Below are positions 16,216 to 26,294 of a stretch of 64,000 nt of DNA, piece after piece. How positions within the stretch are numbered: the stretch's first letter is position 1; every line of letters begins with the position of its first letter. The notes beneath the pieces are model-generated. The model was not told where the DNA came from, did not search any database, and saw only the letters and a program-made list of their open reading frames with translations. This stretch comes from Litoreibacter meonggei (lineage in GTDB: Bacteria > Pseudomonadota > Alphaproteobacteria > Rhodobacterales > Rhodobacteraceae). The stretch lies in assembly GCF_003663885.1 (NCBI RefSeq), contig NZ_RCCE01000006.1, positions 1 to 64,000 of the forward strand, written 5' to 3'. Position numbers and translations under genes: made by a program.

Positions 16216-16614
16216 ATGCCGCCGGAGGCCCACGTAACAGGACAAGACGTCCGCGTTGCGGATGCGCCACCGGCGGCTTCCGTTCGTCTGGAGGTCATGC
16301 GCAAACGCGCCGACTTCCTGCGCGCCGCCCGCGCCAAACGCTCTGGTCAACCGGGCTTTTTGCTGCAAGCCCGCAAGCGCGATGACGACGACGCCCCGCG
16401 TGTCGGCTACACCTGTTCCAAGAAGATTGGCAACGCCGTCATCCGCAACCGCGCCAAGCGCCGCTTGCGCGAGGTCGCCAAGCTGGTTCTAGGCGTTGAG
16501 GCCAAGCAAGGCTGGGACTACGTGCTGGTAGGCCGCCCGAACGAGACCGTCTCCCGTCCCTTCGACCAACTGGTCGCTGACCTGAAACGCGCCGTCACCA
16601 AGGTACATCATTGA
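16216..16614 (+). CDS. rnpA: ribonuclease P protein component
   Basis: The 132-residue basic protein carries the RNR motif [14 protein letters not shown] at 73-86 and GYTCSKKIG before it, which bind the RNase P RNA. It assists 5' maturation of tRNAs. The first roughly 25 residues are an Ala/Pro-rich extension before the family core begins near [10 protein letters not shown], so an internal start at residue 28 is possible. It lies 27 bases after rpmH, and its TGA overlaps the TTG start of yidD. Confidence 0.95.
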   Translation: MPPEAHVTGQDVRVADAPPAASVRLEVMRKRADFLRAARAKRSGQPGFLLQARKRDDDDAPRVGYTCSKKIGNAVIRNRAKRRLREVAKLVLGVEAKQGWDYVLVGRPNETVSRPFDQLVADLKRAVTKVHH

Positions 16615-16832
16615 CCCCGCTGGCATGGATATGCGCCCTGCCCGTGCGCGGCTACCGCGCCGTGTTCAGCCCGTGGGTCGGCCACAACTGTCGCTACGAC
16701 CCAACCTGTTCCGCCTACGCGCTGGAAGCGCTGCAAAAGCATGGCGGCATCAAGGGCTCTTGGCTTGCCGCCAAACGTATCGCCCGCTGCAATCCGTGGG
16801 GCGGCATGGGCGTGGACGACGTGCCGGATTAG
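16611..16832 (+). CDS. yidD: YidD membrane protein insertion efficiency factor
   Basis: The 73-residue protein has the family hallmarks: a short N-terminal hydrophobic part, RGYRAVFSP, Cys27 and Cys33 in [11 protein letters not shown], and the RCNPWGG motif near the end. It starts at TTG 16611, overlapping the rnpA stop as TTGA. YidD assists YidC-dependent insertion; yidC follows about 3.6 kb downstream rather than directly, with hydrolase, ttcA and EAL genes in between. Confidence 0.95.
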   Translation: MTPLAWICALPVRGYRAVFSPWVGHNCRYDPTCSAYALEALQKHGGIKGSWLAAKRIARCNPWGGMGVDDVPD

Positions 16833-17812
16833 GGCTTCAAAGCCAACGTCCCCAGATTGGTGCGCGTTCGCGTCGGCAATGCGTCCGCCGCACCCCCTGC
16901 CAAAGTCAACGCTGCGTCCCTCAAGAACCGCGCATCCTCAAACCACCAGCGATGCGAAAACAGCTGCGCCTCGGTATTGTCAGAAAACGTCGGTTTGATG
17001 TGGCGATAGCGCTCGGTCGCATACAAATCGACATGCTCCGCAAAGACCAGATCGGGCATCCCGCTCAAGCCGACTCGCGGCTTGCCGTGATAAACCACAG
17101 CCAAAGTCAGCACCTCATCGTCGTTCGAGTAGTAATTCGTCAGCCGCCTCGAATGATGCTGCAACACCAACGCCCCCGCTGTCCCCTTCTCGAAGTCGCG
17201 CCGATGCGCATCCCCCGAGGCCAGCAATATCTGGTCCACTTTCCACGCCCCCGATCCGGACCCGCTGCTATCTCCGAACCGCGCGAAGCCGTCCAGCGTG
17301 ATGAACGCCCCCATCGAGTGACACATCAAATGCACGCGCGGCTTCCATGCCGAGTCGAGCAGCGGCAAAACGCCCCCTTCGACCAGATACTTCCCCACCT
17401 TCCCCGCCATCCGCAGGTCACGAGCATATGCCGTGCTTTTGCCCCGACTTGGCCAGTCGAAGGAGATAACCGCGCCGCGATACCCTTCCGCGCGCAATCC
17501 GTCCTCGATCAGCTTGTGCCGAGCCAGCATGTCCCGCTGTCTGGTGTTGAACCCGTGCATATAAATCAGCACGTCGTCGCTTTGGGCTTCTGCCTGCGCG
17601 GCCGCGACGAAGGCGTCACGGTCCAACAGATGTGACGACCATTTCCCGTCCGGTCGCTGTCCTTGAACCGACACGTAGCGCGTCAGGCTGGACATGTTGT
17701 TGGTGAATGTATTGGTCTTGGTATTCAACGCACGGCGGGAGAAGAACAACGTCACGGCGGCCTCCGATCCTCTTTGGGTCTGCCCGACTATAGCCGTGCC
17801 CGCTCCAAACAC
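16829..17812 (-). CDS. DUF900-type alpha/beta hydrolase
   Basis: The hydrolase core shows a beta-strand VLIYMHGFN (oxyanion region), SFDWPSRGK, and the nucleophile elbow MCHSMGAF, matching the DUF900 esterase/lipase family. The start is uncertain: GTG 17812 or TTG 17815 adds a segment with [18 protein letters not shown] that looks like real coding sequence, while ATG 17695 gives a 288-residue core. The open frame continues upstream into the antisense of ttcA, which I do not accept. The gene converges on yidD, and their stop codons overlap by four bases. Substrate unknown. Confidence 0.8.
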   Translation of the reverse strand: MFGAGTAIVGQTQRGSEAAVTLFFSRRALNTKTNTFTNNMSSLTRYVSVQGQRPDGKWSSHLLDRDAFVAAAQAEAQSDDVLIYMHGFNTRQRDMLARHKLIEDGLRAEGYRGAVISFDWPSRGKSTAYARDLRMAGKVGKYLVEGGVLPLLDSAWKPRVHLMCHSMGAFITLDGFARFGDSSGSGSGAWKVDQILLASGDAHRRDFEKGTAGALVLQHHSRRLTNYYSNDDEVLTLAVVYHGKPRVGLSGMPDLVFAEHVDLYATERYRHIKPTFSDNTEAQLFSHRWWFEDARFLRDAALTLAGGAADALPTRTRTNLGTLALKP

Positions 17813-17881
17813 CAAAACACTGGCCGCCGGTCGGTCAGATGCGTCTTCCTTTGCCCCCGCCGCCACCCTATAAACACCGCC

Positions 17882-18772
17882 ATGCTGGACAAACCCGACA
17901 CCCCCGACGAGCCGCTCGACGACATTCACGCGCTGTTCCACGGCGCCCCCTCGACAACCGAGTTCAAAAAGCTGCGCAAACGCATCATTCGCGACACCCG
18001 TCAGGCGATCGACGATTTCGGCATGGTTGAGCGTGGTGCCAAATGGCTCGTCTGCCTGTCCGGCGGAAAGGACAGCTACACCCTGCTCGCGGCGCTGACC
18101 GAATTGCAATGGCGCGGCCTTCTGCCGGTTGAAATTCTGGCCTGCAACCTGGATCAGGGCCAGCCAAACTTCCCCGCGACGGTGCTGCCGGAGTTCCTTG
18201 AAAAGATGGGGGTGCCACACCGCATCGAGTATCAGGACACCTATTCCATCGTGAAGGACAAGGTGCCAGCGGGCCGCACCTATTGCGCGCTCTGCTCGCG
18301 CCTGCGTCGCGGCAACCTCTATAGAATCGCCCGCGAGGAGGGCTGCTCCGCTGTCGTGTTGGGCCATCACCGTGACGACATTCTAGAGACGTTCTTTCTC
18401 AACCTGTTCCACGGCTCCCGCCTGTCGGCAATGCCGCCAAAGCTGCTGAACGAGGAGGGCGACGTTTTCGTCTACCGCCCGCTCGCCTATGTCTCGGAGG
18501 CCGATTGCGAACGCTTCGCCCGTGACATGAACTACCCGATCATCCCGTGCGATCTATGCGGCTCGCAAGACGGGCTCCAACGCCAGAATATCAAGCAAAT
18601 GCTTGATATGTGGGAGCAAAAATCGCCCGGACGGCGGCAAAAGATGTTCCGCGCGCTGACCAACACCAATCCCTCGCATCTGCTGGACCCGAACCTGTTC
18701 GACTTTGCGGGGCTGACCCGCGATCCGGTAAAAATTGAGCAAAACCCTCCAAACTTGCTGTCGGCTGATTAA
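17882..18772 (+). CDS. ttcA: tRNA 2-thiocytidine(32) synthetase TtcA
   Basis: The 296-residue enzyme has the ATP pyrophosphatase P-loop SGGKDS at 60-65, Cys135/Cys138 in TYCALCSRL and Cys223/Cys226 in IPCDLCG. In the E. coli enzyme the first pair and the later Cys bind an iron-sulfur cluster needed for sulfur transfer to cytidine 32 of tRNAs. ATG 17882 ([11 protein letters not shown]) is chosen; earlier in-frame codons run antisense to the hydrolase. Length is normal. Confidence 0.95.
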   Translation: MLDKPDTPDEPLDDIHALFHGAPSTTEFKKLRKRIIRDTRQAIDDFGMVERGAKWLVCLSGGKDSYTLLAALTELQWRGLLPVEILACNLDQGQPNFPATVLPEFLEKMGVPHRIEYQDTYSIVKDKVPAGRTYCALCSRLRRGNLYRIAREEGCSAVVLGHHRDDILETFFLNLFHGSRLSAMPPKLLNEEGDVFVYRPLAYVSEADCERFARDMNYPIIPCDLCGSQDGLQRQNIKQMLDMWEQKSPGRRQKMFRALTNTNPSHLLDPNLFDFAGLTRDPVKIEQNPPNLLSAD

Positions 18773-18829
18773 CACGCTGAAAAGCATGCGGCCCTAGGTT
18801 CACCTCGTGAGAGTGCGAAAGGGTGAGCG

Positions 18830-20344
18830 ATGGGACTGCTACGGGTGCGGGCAAAGAAAATATTTGAATTAAGATCCATGACACGGTTTGGATTGGCAGC
18901 CTTGCCAGTCTTGGCCGGGATTGCCTATGGCACTGGGCGTTGGTCGCTACTCGCGTGGGCATGCTTCGCTATCCCTGTCCTGTTGCTCGGCATACGTCCC
19001 GCAGAACCAAGACCCTACCGAATGCAACTGCGAAGCGGCGGGAAAGTACACATCGACGCCGCATTGGAAGCGGCTCTTGCTCAATCTGACAGCAATCAAC
19101 GCTGCGCCGCTATGATGTTGGAATTAGATGAACCAGACACCTTGCAGGACAGATGGGGCGCGGCAGGCGTCGAGGTTATAATGTCAACGCTGACCGACAG
19201 GCTGTGCTCCATGCTTCGCAGCGGTGACGTCATAGTGCAGCAGGACGCTACCCGCTTTGTCATATCTCTGCCCAGCATTCGCGTTCCTGAACTCGGGGCT
19301 GTCATCTCGCTGATTGAGAGGCTACAAAAAACCGCACGTGCCGCGATCCCAGTGGACAACGCAAATGCCTATGTCACGCTAAGCGCAGGATTTTGCCTCG
19401 AAAATCGAGCGCCCTCCCGCTCGGCGCAATCATTAAGACAATCGGCTCACCTGGCCCTGCTGGACGCCATATCTCAAGGTGCTGAAAGCGCGCGAGGCTA
19501 CTCTGCAAGCACAACGCCCGATCTGAGCCAACCGGAATCCTATACACATGAAGTTTTGCAAGCCTTGCAAGATGGGCAAATTGTAGCGTGGTTTCAACCG
19601 CAAGTGTCTACCGATACGGGTCTCGTCACTGGCTTTGAAGCCTTAGCGCGCTGGAATCATCCGACGCGTGGCGTGATCGCCCCAACGGAGTTTTTGCCCG
19701 CCTTGGAAGCCGCGCAGGCTATGGAGTTGTTAAGCGAAACCATGCTTCAACACGCCTTGCGCGCGATGCGGGCATGGGACGTCGCGGGGCATAAAGTTCC
19801 CTCCGTCGCGGTAAATTTCGCAACACAGGACCTGCGCAATCCCAGCCTGATCGAGCGGATCAAGTGGGACGTTGACCGCTTCGAGATGGCCCCCACCCGC
19901 CTGACCGTCGAAATTTTGGAAACAGTAGTGTCCGAAAATGATGACGACATTATAACCCGAAATATCAGGGCTTTGGGGGATCAGGGCTACCGCATTGACT
20001 TGGATGACTTTGGCACAGGCCATGCCTCGCTCGCCAACATCCGACGCTTCGACGTAGACCGCATCAAGATAGACCGTTCGTTCATCACACGCGCAGACGA
20101 AGACCCAGAGCAGCAACGCATGATCAACGCCATCATCAGTATGGCCGATCAGATGGGAATCGACACAGTGGCTGAGGGTGTAGAGACTATCGGTGAGAAA
20201 AGCATTCTATCGCAACTCGGCTGCACCCACATGCAAGGCTACGCAATTGCCCGCCCGATGCCCTTTGATCAAACGCTGATTTGGCTGGAGGAACATAGAA
20301 CCCATCGATCGAAGACAAGTTACTTCCCGCGTCGCAAAGCCTAA
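18830..20344 (+). CDS. c-di-GMP phosphodiesterase with degenerate GGDEF and intact EAL
   Basis: The 504-residue protein has two membrane segments (about 19-34 and 38-54), a GGDEF-type domain (about 70-225) and an EAL domain (about 238-495). In the first, the signature position reads QQDATRF instead of GGDEF, so cyclase activity is not expected. The EAL domain keeps Glu270 in FEALARW, VAVNFA, ILET, DDFGTGHASL and KIDRSFI, consistent with active hydrolysis of cyclic di-GMP. It sits between ttcA and yidC on the same strand. Confidence 0.92.
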   Translation: MGLLRVRAKKIFELRSMTRFGLAALPVLAGIAYGTGRWSLLAWACFAIPVLLLGIRPAEPRPYRMQLRSGGKVHIDAALEAALAQSDSNQRCAAMMLELDEPDTLQDRWGAAGVEVIMSTLTDRLCSMLRSGDVIVQQDATRFVISLPSIRVPELGAVISLIERLQKTARAAIPVDNANAYVTLSAGFCLENRAPSRSAQSLRQSAHLALLDAISQGAESARGYSASTTPDLSQPESYTHEVLQALQDGQIVAWFQPQVSTDTGLVTGFEALARWNHPTRGVIAPTEFLPALEAAQAMELLSETMLQHALRAMRAWDVAGHKVPSVAVNFATQDLRNPSLIERIKWDVDRFEMAPTRLTVEILETVVSENDDDIITRNIRALGDQGYRIDLDDFGTGHASLANIRRFDVDRIKIDRSFITRADEDPEQQRMINAIISMADQMGIDTVAEGVETIGEKSILSQLGCTHMQGYAIARPMPFDQTLIWLEEHRTHRSKTSYFPRRKA

Positions 20345-20469
20345 GCGGATTGAATTCTGAGCCGCGACTCCGGGCCCAAAAACATGGCATTTGGGCCAAT
20401 ACCGCTTGACCTTTCGGTCCCCAGCCTATTGAACCAGCCTGACTTAAAATGACAGGTGGCGGCCCCGTA

Positions 20470-22296
20470 ATGGACGATCAAAACAAGAACCTCATTCTTG
20501 CAACTGCGCTCAGCTTTTTGGTGATCCTTGGTTGGTTCTTCTTCTTTCCGCCAGAAGAGGCCGTGCGAGATCCGAATGCCACCCCCACCGCGGTGACGCA
20601 ATCTGATGGGACGGCCGTTCTTCCGCCCGCCACAACGGGCGCAACTCCTGCGCCTGCGCCCGTTTCGATTGCTCAAACCCGCGCCACTGCATTGGCGGAA
20701 AATACACGTCTGAAAATCGAAACACCTAGCCTGAACGGCTCCATCTCGCTGACCGGTGGCCGCCTCGACGATCTGTCCCTGTCCACTTATCGCGAAACGC
20801 TTGATGCAGAGTCCGACAACGTGACCTTGCTATCACCCGTTGGCACCGAAAACGCCTATTACGCGCTTTACGGTTGGGCCCCTTCCGGCAATCTCACTTA
20901 TGAGCAAGTGCCAGGTGCCAACACAAAGTGGACCTTGGCCGAGGGCGAAACTCTCGCGCCCAACGCCCCCGTCACCCTGACTTGGGACAACGGCGCAGGT
21001 CTGATCTTCAACCGCACCTTCACCGTCGACGAAAATTTCATGTTTACGGTTACCCAGAAGGTCGAAAACGCAACAGGCACTGCACAACGCATCCAGCCTT
21101 ACGGCATCGTGGCCCGCCATGGAGAGCCGGAAATCGAGGGATTTTTCATCGCTCACGAGGGTGTTGTAGTGATGGCCGATGGCGTACTGGCCGAAATCGA
21201 CTACGACGACATGCCGGACTTCCCAACCATACCTCGTGAGGCCGCAAATGCGGAAGTGACGGATGTGGGCGAAAACGGTTGGGTTGGCTTCGCTGACAAA
21301 TACTGGATGACGACCCTCATCCCCGACAGCACGACCCCATTCACCTCCGTGGTCAAATATGTGCCGGGCGCGGACATCTATCAAACTGAAGCGCGCCTTC
21401 AGCCCGTCGACATCGCCGCTGGTGCAACCGCCGAAGTCACCACACGCCTTTTCGCCGGCGCGAAGGAATGGGAAGAAATCAAAGCCTATGAGGCCAACGG
21501 CGTCTACAACTTCATCGACAGCATTGACTGGGGTTGGTTTTTCTTCCTCACCAAGCCGATTTTTGCGGTGCTGCACTGGCTCAACGCCATTATCGGCAAT
21601 ATGGGTTGGTCAATCATAGCGCTGACTTTGCTGATCAAAGCCCTGCTTTTCCCACTGGCCTACAAGTCCTACGTTTCCATGGCGAAAATGAAGGAACTCC
21701 AGCCACAGATGGAGAAGATCAAGGAAAAGGCTGGCGACGACCGCCAGAAACTCCAGCAAGAAATGATGGAACTGTACAAAAAGGAAAAGGTAAACCCTGC
21801 CGCGGGCTGCCTACCGATTTTGCTTCAGATCCCGATTTTCTTCTCCCTCTACAAGGTGATCTTCAACACGATCGAATTGCGTCACGCGCCATGGATCGGC
21901 TGGATCCGCGACCTCTCTGCACCCGATCCCTCCTCGATCCTGAACCTGTTCGGTGCCCTGCCTTATGCAACGCCAGAGCCCGGCTCAATCTTCTACATCC
22001 TTTCGCTCGGTGTACTGCCAATCATCCTCGGCATCTCTATGTGGTTGCAACAAAAGCTGAACCCAGCTCCCACTGACGCCACGCAGGCGATGATCTTCGC
22101 TTGGATGCCGTGGGTGTTCATGTTCATGCTGGGCAGCTTCGCGTCAGGCTTGGTCATCTACTGGATTGCAAACAATATTATCACCTTCACCCAGCAGTAC
22201 TCCATCATGCGGCTTCAAGGGTACAAACCAGACGTGTTCGGCAATATCATCTCTGGCTTCAAGCGGGAGAAGAAGCCCGCAGGTGAGAAAAAGTGA
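20470..22296 (+). CDS. yidC: membrane protein insertase YidC
   Basis: Start placed at ATG 20470 (MDDQNKNLILATALSF), giving 608 residues, normal for proteobacterial YidC. There is an N-terminal membrane segment (7-24), a Pro/Thr-rich linker, a large periplasmic beta domain (about 80-350) and the conserved insertase core with segments from about 352: GWSIIALTLLIKALLFPLAY carries the catalytic-groove Arg/Lys region, followed by the CLPILLQIPIFFSLYKV signature and the last three membrane segments. The tail is basic. The stop overlaps the GTG start of the MOSC gene. Confidence 0.97.
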   Translation: MDDQNKNLILATALSFLVILGWFFFFPPEEAVRDPNATPTAVTQSDGTAVLPPATTGATPAPAPVSIAQTRATALAENTRLKIETPSLNGSISLTGGRLDDLSLSTYRETLDAESDNVTLLSPVGTENAYYALYGWAPSGNLTYEQVPGANTKWTLAEGETLAPNAPVTLTWDNGAGLIFNRTFTVDENFMFTVTQKVENATGTAQRIQPYGIVARHGEPEIEGFFIAHEGVVVMADGVLAEIDYDDMPDFPTIPREAANAEVTDVGENGWVGFADKYWMTTLIPDSTTPFTSVVKYVPGADIYQTEARLQPVDIAAGATAEVTTRLFAGAKEWEEIKAYEANGVYNFIDSIDWGWFFFLTKPIFAVLHWLNAIIGNMGWSIIALTLLIKALLFPLAYKSYVSMAKMKELQPQMEKIKEKAGDDRQKLQQEMMELYKKEKVNPAAGCLPILLQIPIFFSLYKVIFNTIELRHAPWIGWIRDLSAPDPSSILNLFGALPYATPEPGSIFYILSLGVLPIILGISMWLQQKLNPAPTDATQAMIFAWMPWVFMFMLGSFASGLVIYWIANNIITFTQQYSIMRLQGYKPDVFGNIISGFKREKKPAGEKK

Positions 22297-23036
22297 CGGC
22301 AGCTCTCGCGCATATCTGGCGGCACCCTATCAAGTCGCATGGGCGGGAACAGCTTTCGGAAGTCACCCTTCAGGCGGGCCAAACCATGCCTTGGGACCGC
22401 ACATGGGCCGTCACCCATGAAGGCGCGCGCATAGATGGCTCCGAATGGGCGCATTGCTCGAACTTCTCGCGCGGGGCGAAGGCACCTCAGCTGATGGCGA
22501 TCAATTGTGATCTGGATGAGACCACGGAAACCGTGACCCTGTCGCACCCTGCGCGCGAAACTATCGCGCTCCACCCCGAGCGGGACGCGGCCACTCTCGT
22601 CGAATGGGTTCGGCCGTTGATGCCAGAAGATCGTGCGCAATCGGCAGCCATTATCCGCGTTGCCGGTCGGGGCATGACGGACACTCCGTTCCCATCGATC
22701 TCGATAGCCAACATCGCGACCCATCGCGCGGTAGAAGGTAAACTGGGTAAGGCCCTGTCAATGCAACGCTGGCGCGCAAACCTTTGGCTCGACGGGCTGC
22801 AGGCTTGGGAAGAATTTGATTGGATCGGGAAGACACTGCACCTCGGCGAGATCGAAGTTACCATTGAAGAACGCATCACACGTTGCCTAGCAACTACGGC
22901 CAACCCCGAAACAGGCGACCGCGACGCCGACACGCTCGGAGCGCTCAAGACTTGGGGCCATCAGGATTTCGGTGTCTACGGCGTCGTGAAGAACTCCGGC
23001 ACCATCCGCTGCGGCGACAAGGCACAGATCATATGA
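22293..23036 (+). CDS. MOSC domain protein
   Basis: The 247-residue protein starts at GTG 22293, overlapping the yidC stop (GTGA). It has the N-terminal MOSC beta barrel (YPVK-like HIWRHPIKSHGRE at 7-19) and the C-terminal MOSC domain with FPSISIAN, RWRANLWLDG and ERITRCLATTANP, whose Cys is the expected sulfur or molybdenum-cofactor contact. These enzymes handle sulfur or the molybdenum cofactor in oxidoreductases. It overlaps engB by four bases. Confidence 0.88.
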   Translation: MTAALAHIWRHPIKSHGREQLSEVTLQAGQTMPWDRTWAVTHEGARIDGSEWAHCSNFSRGAKAPQLMAINCDLDETTETVTLSHPARETIALHPERDAATLVEWVRPLMPEDRAQSAAIIRVAGRGMTDTPFPSISIANIATHRAVEGKLGKALSMQRWRANLWLDGLQAWEEFDWIGKTLHLGEIEVTIEERITRCLATTANPETGDRDADTLGALKTWGHQDFGVYGVVKNSGTIRCGDKAQII

Positions 23037-23686
23037 CCAGCTTCACCTTCCAGATCGCAGAAGAGCCGACACCCGAAGAAGCGGAAAAAGGCCGCGTCCT
23101 TTTCGCGGGTGAAACAGACTTCCTAAAAGGCGTCGTGGCAATGGACGGAATGCCTCCTGCCGACCGCTTGGAGGTTTGCTTCGCTGGCCGTTCCAACGTC
23201 GGTAAATCCAGCCTGATCAACGCCATAACAGGCCGCAAATCTTTGGCTCGGACGTCAAATACACCCGGCCGCACGCAGGAAATCAACTTTTTCACGCTTG
23301 CCGAAAGCCACTACCTTGTTGACCTTCCCGGCTATGGCTTCGCCGAAGCCCCCGTCGCCATCGTGCAAAAATGGCAGCGCCTGTTGAAGGCATATCTATC
23401 GGGTCGCCAAACCCTGCGTCGCGCGTTCGTTCTGATCGACTCGCGCCATGGGGTGAAACCGGTGGACGAGGAAATCCTGTCCCTCTTGAACAAATCCGCG
23501 GTGACATTTCAGGTCGTGCTGACCAAGACCGACAAGCTGAAGAAGGGCGAGATCGACAAGGTCGTCGCGCAGGTCAGCACTGCGCTGCAAAAGCACCCTG
23601 CCGCCTTCCCCGAGATCGTTTTGACCTCGTCCGAGAAAGGCATTGGCATCCCGACCCTGCGCCATATCATCGGCACTTTGGTTTAA
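23033..23686 (+). CDS. engB: ribosome biogenesis GTP-binding protein EngB (YsxC)
   Basis: The 217-residue GTPase has G1 GRSNVGKSS at 52-60, G2 within [10 protein letters not shown]3 DLPGYG, G4 TKTDK and a C-terminal TSSEKGIG as G5. It takes part in late assembly of the 50S subunit. ATG 23033 overlaps the MOSC stop (ATGA). It is the third member of the coupled yidC-MOSC-engB string. Confidence 0.95.
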   Translation: MTSFTFQIAEEPTPEEAEKGRVLFAGETDFLKGVVAMDGMPPADRLEVCFAGRSNVGKSSLINAITGRKSLARTSNTPGRTQEINFFTLAESHYLVDLPGYGFAEAPVAIVQKWQRLLKAYLSGRQTLRRAFVLIDSRHGVKPVDEEILSLLNKSAVTFQVVLTKTDKLKKGEIDKVVAQVSTALQKHPAAFPEIVLTSSEKGIGIPTLRHIIGTLV

Positions 23687-23754
23687 TCGGCACGGCTTGG
23701 CAGCTGACGCACCTCACGATACAACTTTCGACACCCGCAACTGACCGGCTCACC

Positions 23755-24624
23755 ATGAAAAAGCAGACTGCAATGAACAGCAACTGGATCCAAACCGCGC
23801 AAACCTTGTCCGCTGCGTTGCCTTACCTGCAGCGCTATGATGACGCGATTATTGTGATCAAGCTTGGCGGTCATGCGATGGGCAGCGACGAGGCGATGGA
23901 TTTGTTCGCCCGCGACGTAGTGCTGATGCAACAGGTGGGCATAAACCCCGTTATCGTCCATGGCGGCGGCCCAATGATCAACGACATGCTGGCGCGCCTT
24001 GGTGTTCAATCCGAATTCGTCGGTGGCAAACGCGTCACCGACGCGGCCACGGTAGAAGTCGTGGAAATGGTTCTGTCAGGCTCAGTCAACAAGCGCATCG
24101 TACAGGCGATCAATCGTCAGGGCGGGCGTGGTGTCGGCCTGTCGGGCAAAGACGCAGCCATGATCCGCTGCGAGGCATCACATCCTGAACTGGGCTTCGT
24201 CGGTGAACCGATCGAGGTCAAACCAGACGTGCTGCGCCAGATGTTCGAGGCCGAGATCATCCCCGTCATCGCGCCCTTGGGTTTTGGCGACAATGGCGAG
24301 ACCTTCAACATCAACGGCGACACCGCCGCCGGAGCCATCGCCGCCGCGTTGAAGGCTGACCGCCTGTTGCTGCTGACTGATGTTGCGGGGGTAAAAGACG
24401 CGTCCGGTGAGGTGGTGACCGAACTGACTGCGTCCTACATTCGCAAGCTGACTGCTGACGGCATCATTGCGGGCGGCATGATCCCAAAAACCGAAACTGC
24501 GCTTGCGGCACTTGACGGCGGGGTTCGCGCCGCCGTCATTCTCGACGGGCGTGCGCCGAATGCCTGTTTGCTGGAATTGTTCACACCACACGGAGCGGGC
24601 TCTATGATCCGCCAGGACAGTTAA
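23755..24624 (+). CDS. argB: acetylglutamate kinase
   Basis: The 289-residue enzyme phosphorylates N-acetylglutamate in arginine synthesis. It shows [10 protein letters not shown] (about 32-41), [20 protein letters not shown] and GGMIPKTE, the ATP and substrate sites of the family. ATG 23755 is chosen; ATG 23773 is an alternative. The open frame upstream overlaps engB in another frame and is not part of the gene. Confidence 0.96.
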   Translation: MKKQTAMNSNWIQTAQTLSAALPYLQRYDDAIIVIKLGGHAMGSDEAMDLFARDVVLMQQVGINPVIVHGGGPMINDMLARLGVQSEFVGGKRVTDAATVEVVEMVLSGSVNKRIVQAINRQGGRGVGLSGKDAAMIRCEASHPELGFVGEPIEVKPDVLRQMFEAEIIPVIAPLGFGDNGETFNINGDTAAGAIAAALKADRLLLLTDVAGVKDASGEVVTELTASYIRKLTADGIIAGGMIPKTETALAALDGGVRAAVILDGRAPNACLLELFTPHGAGSMIRQDS

Positions 24625-24695
24625 CCCTTACTTATCCAAGTAATGCGGCCATGTTACCCTAACGTCAGCTTAGGTTGATTTTGGATGTAATTATT

Positions 24696-25421
24696 ATGAG
24701 TGATACGGCCCCACAGGATTCGCCCCAAGAGACAAAGAAACCTATTCTGGCTCACCTACTAGCTCTTATTCGTCGCCCCATCGAATATGGTCTCATCGGC
24801 GCAGCTGCTGTGCTGGTCATTTGGCTCGCGGACAGCCTTCATGTTCTGCCACTAAAATTCAAAGGGCTCGGCACCGAGGTCGAATTTGGCAAGAAGGAGA
24901 AAACCGTACTTAACAGCAGCGCAGATCAGGTGGCGGCATTGGACGGAAAACTCCAAAAATTACAGGGCGAGTTAGCACAAGTCGTAGGCACATTACGAGA
25001 TGGGCGCAGATTGGACGTCACGACCGCCGCCGTGGTTGCATTGCCAGAAGACGCCGGGAATGTCTCGAAGGCGACACTGAGTAACGACAAGATCGTGGAA
25101 GGCACTGGAACCGTTTGGCTTGGCACTTTCGACCCAATCATAGGGCGCTGGACTGATCGATCTGTAACCCAGCCCGGTGGAAGTTTGGCGGCACCCGAGG
25201 CCATGAGCGGACTAGAAGTGACGTTCGAGATTGATGTGAACGTACGTGACGGACTGCCGGAAGTGACACAAAGCTATTACGGCGAAATCGCAAAGAAGGG
25301 TGTGGCGAAGAAAGGCTTTATCGCCACCATACTGGGCGACCCCGTGCGCTACGTACGCCCCACTGGCATCCAATATTGGGCTGAAGTCGCGCTCAGCTAT
25401 GTTGAAGCGCCCGAAGTTTAG
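24696..25421 (+). CDS. single-pass membrane protein with coiled coil, unknown function
   Basis: Start placed at ATG 24696 (MSDTAPQDSP). The 241-residue protein has a proline/glutamate-rich cytoplasmic start, one membrane segment at about 31-46 (YGLIGAAAVLVIWLA), a short coiled coil at about 77-100 and a beta-rich C-terminal domain. I recognise no family. It stands alone between argB and a sterol desaturase-type gene on the same strand. Confidence 0.65.
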   Translation: MSDTAPQDSPQETKKPILAHLLALIRRPIEYGLIGAAAVLVIWLADSLHVLPLKFKGLGTEVEFGKKEKTVLNSSADQVAALDGKLQKLQGELAQVVGTLRDGRRLDVTTAAVVALPEDAGNVSKATLSNDKIVEGTGTVWLGTFDPIIGRWTDRSVTQPGGSLAAPEAMSGLEVTFEIDVNVRDGLPEVTQSYYGEIAKKGVAKKGFIATILGDPVRYVRPTGIQYWAEVALSYVEAPEV

Positions 25422-25499
25422 AAGAACTTCACGCAGTTGTGCCCGCCCTGTCGCACCGCTCCCCTTGCCAGTCTGGGCCAGCGTCGTAGGTTAGGCGGT

Positions 25500-26294
25500 A
25501 TGGAACACGAAGCATTCATCCGACTTGCGGTTTTTGCCGGCCTATTCGCCCTATTCGCAGGACTAGAGGCATGGGCACCCCGCCGCGACCGCACCCAGAC
25601 CCGCAAGGCGCGCTGGACGACCAATTGGGCAATCATCATTCTAGACACAGTCACCCTACGAGCATTGGCGATCTTCCTGCCGCTGCTCGCGGTTGGGGCC
25701 GCTTATGACGCCGCGAACAACGGCTGGGGCGTTTTCAATGCCGTCGAGTGGCCCACTTGGGTGGAAATAACGCTCGCCATTCTGATCCTCGACTTCGCAA
25801 TCTGGGCCCAGCATCTCATCACCCACAAGGTGCCGCTACTGTGGCGACTGCATCAGGTTCATCACGCCGATGTCGATATCGATGTGACCACGGCCATCCG
25901 CTTCCATCCTGTTGAAATCGCATTGTCGATGTTGTTGAAAATTGGCCTCGTCTACCTCATCGGCCCTGCGGGTCTTGCCGTGATCCTGTTCGAAATCATC
26001 CTGAACGGCACCGCCATGTTCAACCACGCCAATATCAAGCTGCCGCTCTGGCTTGACGCAATCATGCGCACGGTGCTGGTGACGCCTGATATGCATCGCG
26101 TTCATCACTCTGTTCACCGCTCGGAACATGACAGCAATTACGGCTTCTCCCTGTCGATCTGGGACCGCATCTTCCGCACCTACATTGCACAACCGTCCGA
26201 GGGCCACGACGAGATGAAAATTGGCCTGCGCTGGCAAGATGACCGCCCCTCAAAGCTGTCATGGTCGCTTGCTCTGCCGTTCCGAAACAAGTGA
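25500..26294 (+). CDS. sterol desaturase / fatty acid hydroxylase family membrane enzyme
   Basis: The 264-residue integral membrane protein has the family's histidine clusters: HLITH, HQVHHAD and HRVHHSVH, with an additional FNHAN, which bind the di-iron centre. Four hydrophobic segments precede and surround them. It hydroxylates or desaturates a lipid; the substrate cannot be read from sequence. Start at ATG 25500 (MEHEAFIRL). The stop overlaps the GTG of the next gene. Confidence 0.9.
   Translation: MEHEAFIRLAVFAGLFALFAGLEAWAPRRDRTQTRKARWTTNWAIIILDTVTLRALAIFLPLLAVGAAYDAANNGWGVFNAVEWPTWVEITLAILILDFAIWAQHLITHKVPLLWRLHQVHHADVDIDVTTAIRFHPVEIALSMLLKIGLVYLIGPAGLAVILFEIILNGTAMFNHANIKLPLWLDAIMRTVLVTPDMHRVHHSVHRSEHDSNYGFSLSIWDRIFRTYIAQPSEGHDEMKIGLRWQDDRPSKLSWSLALPFRNK

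Noticed and set aside
16829-18370. 513-codon version of the DUF900 hydrolase
   Set aside because: Its first about 180 codons run antisense to ttcA; the hydrolase domain begins only near 17700.
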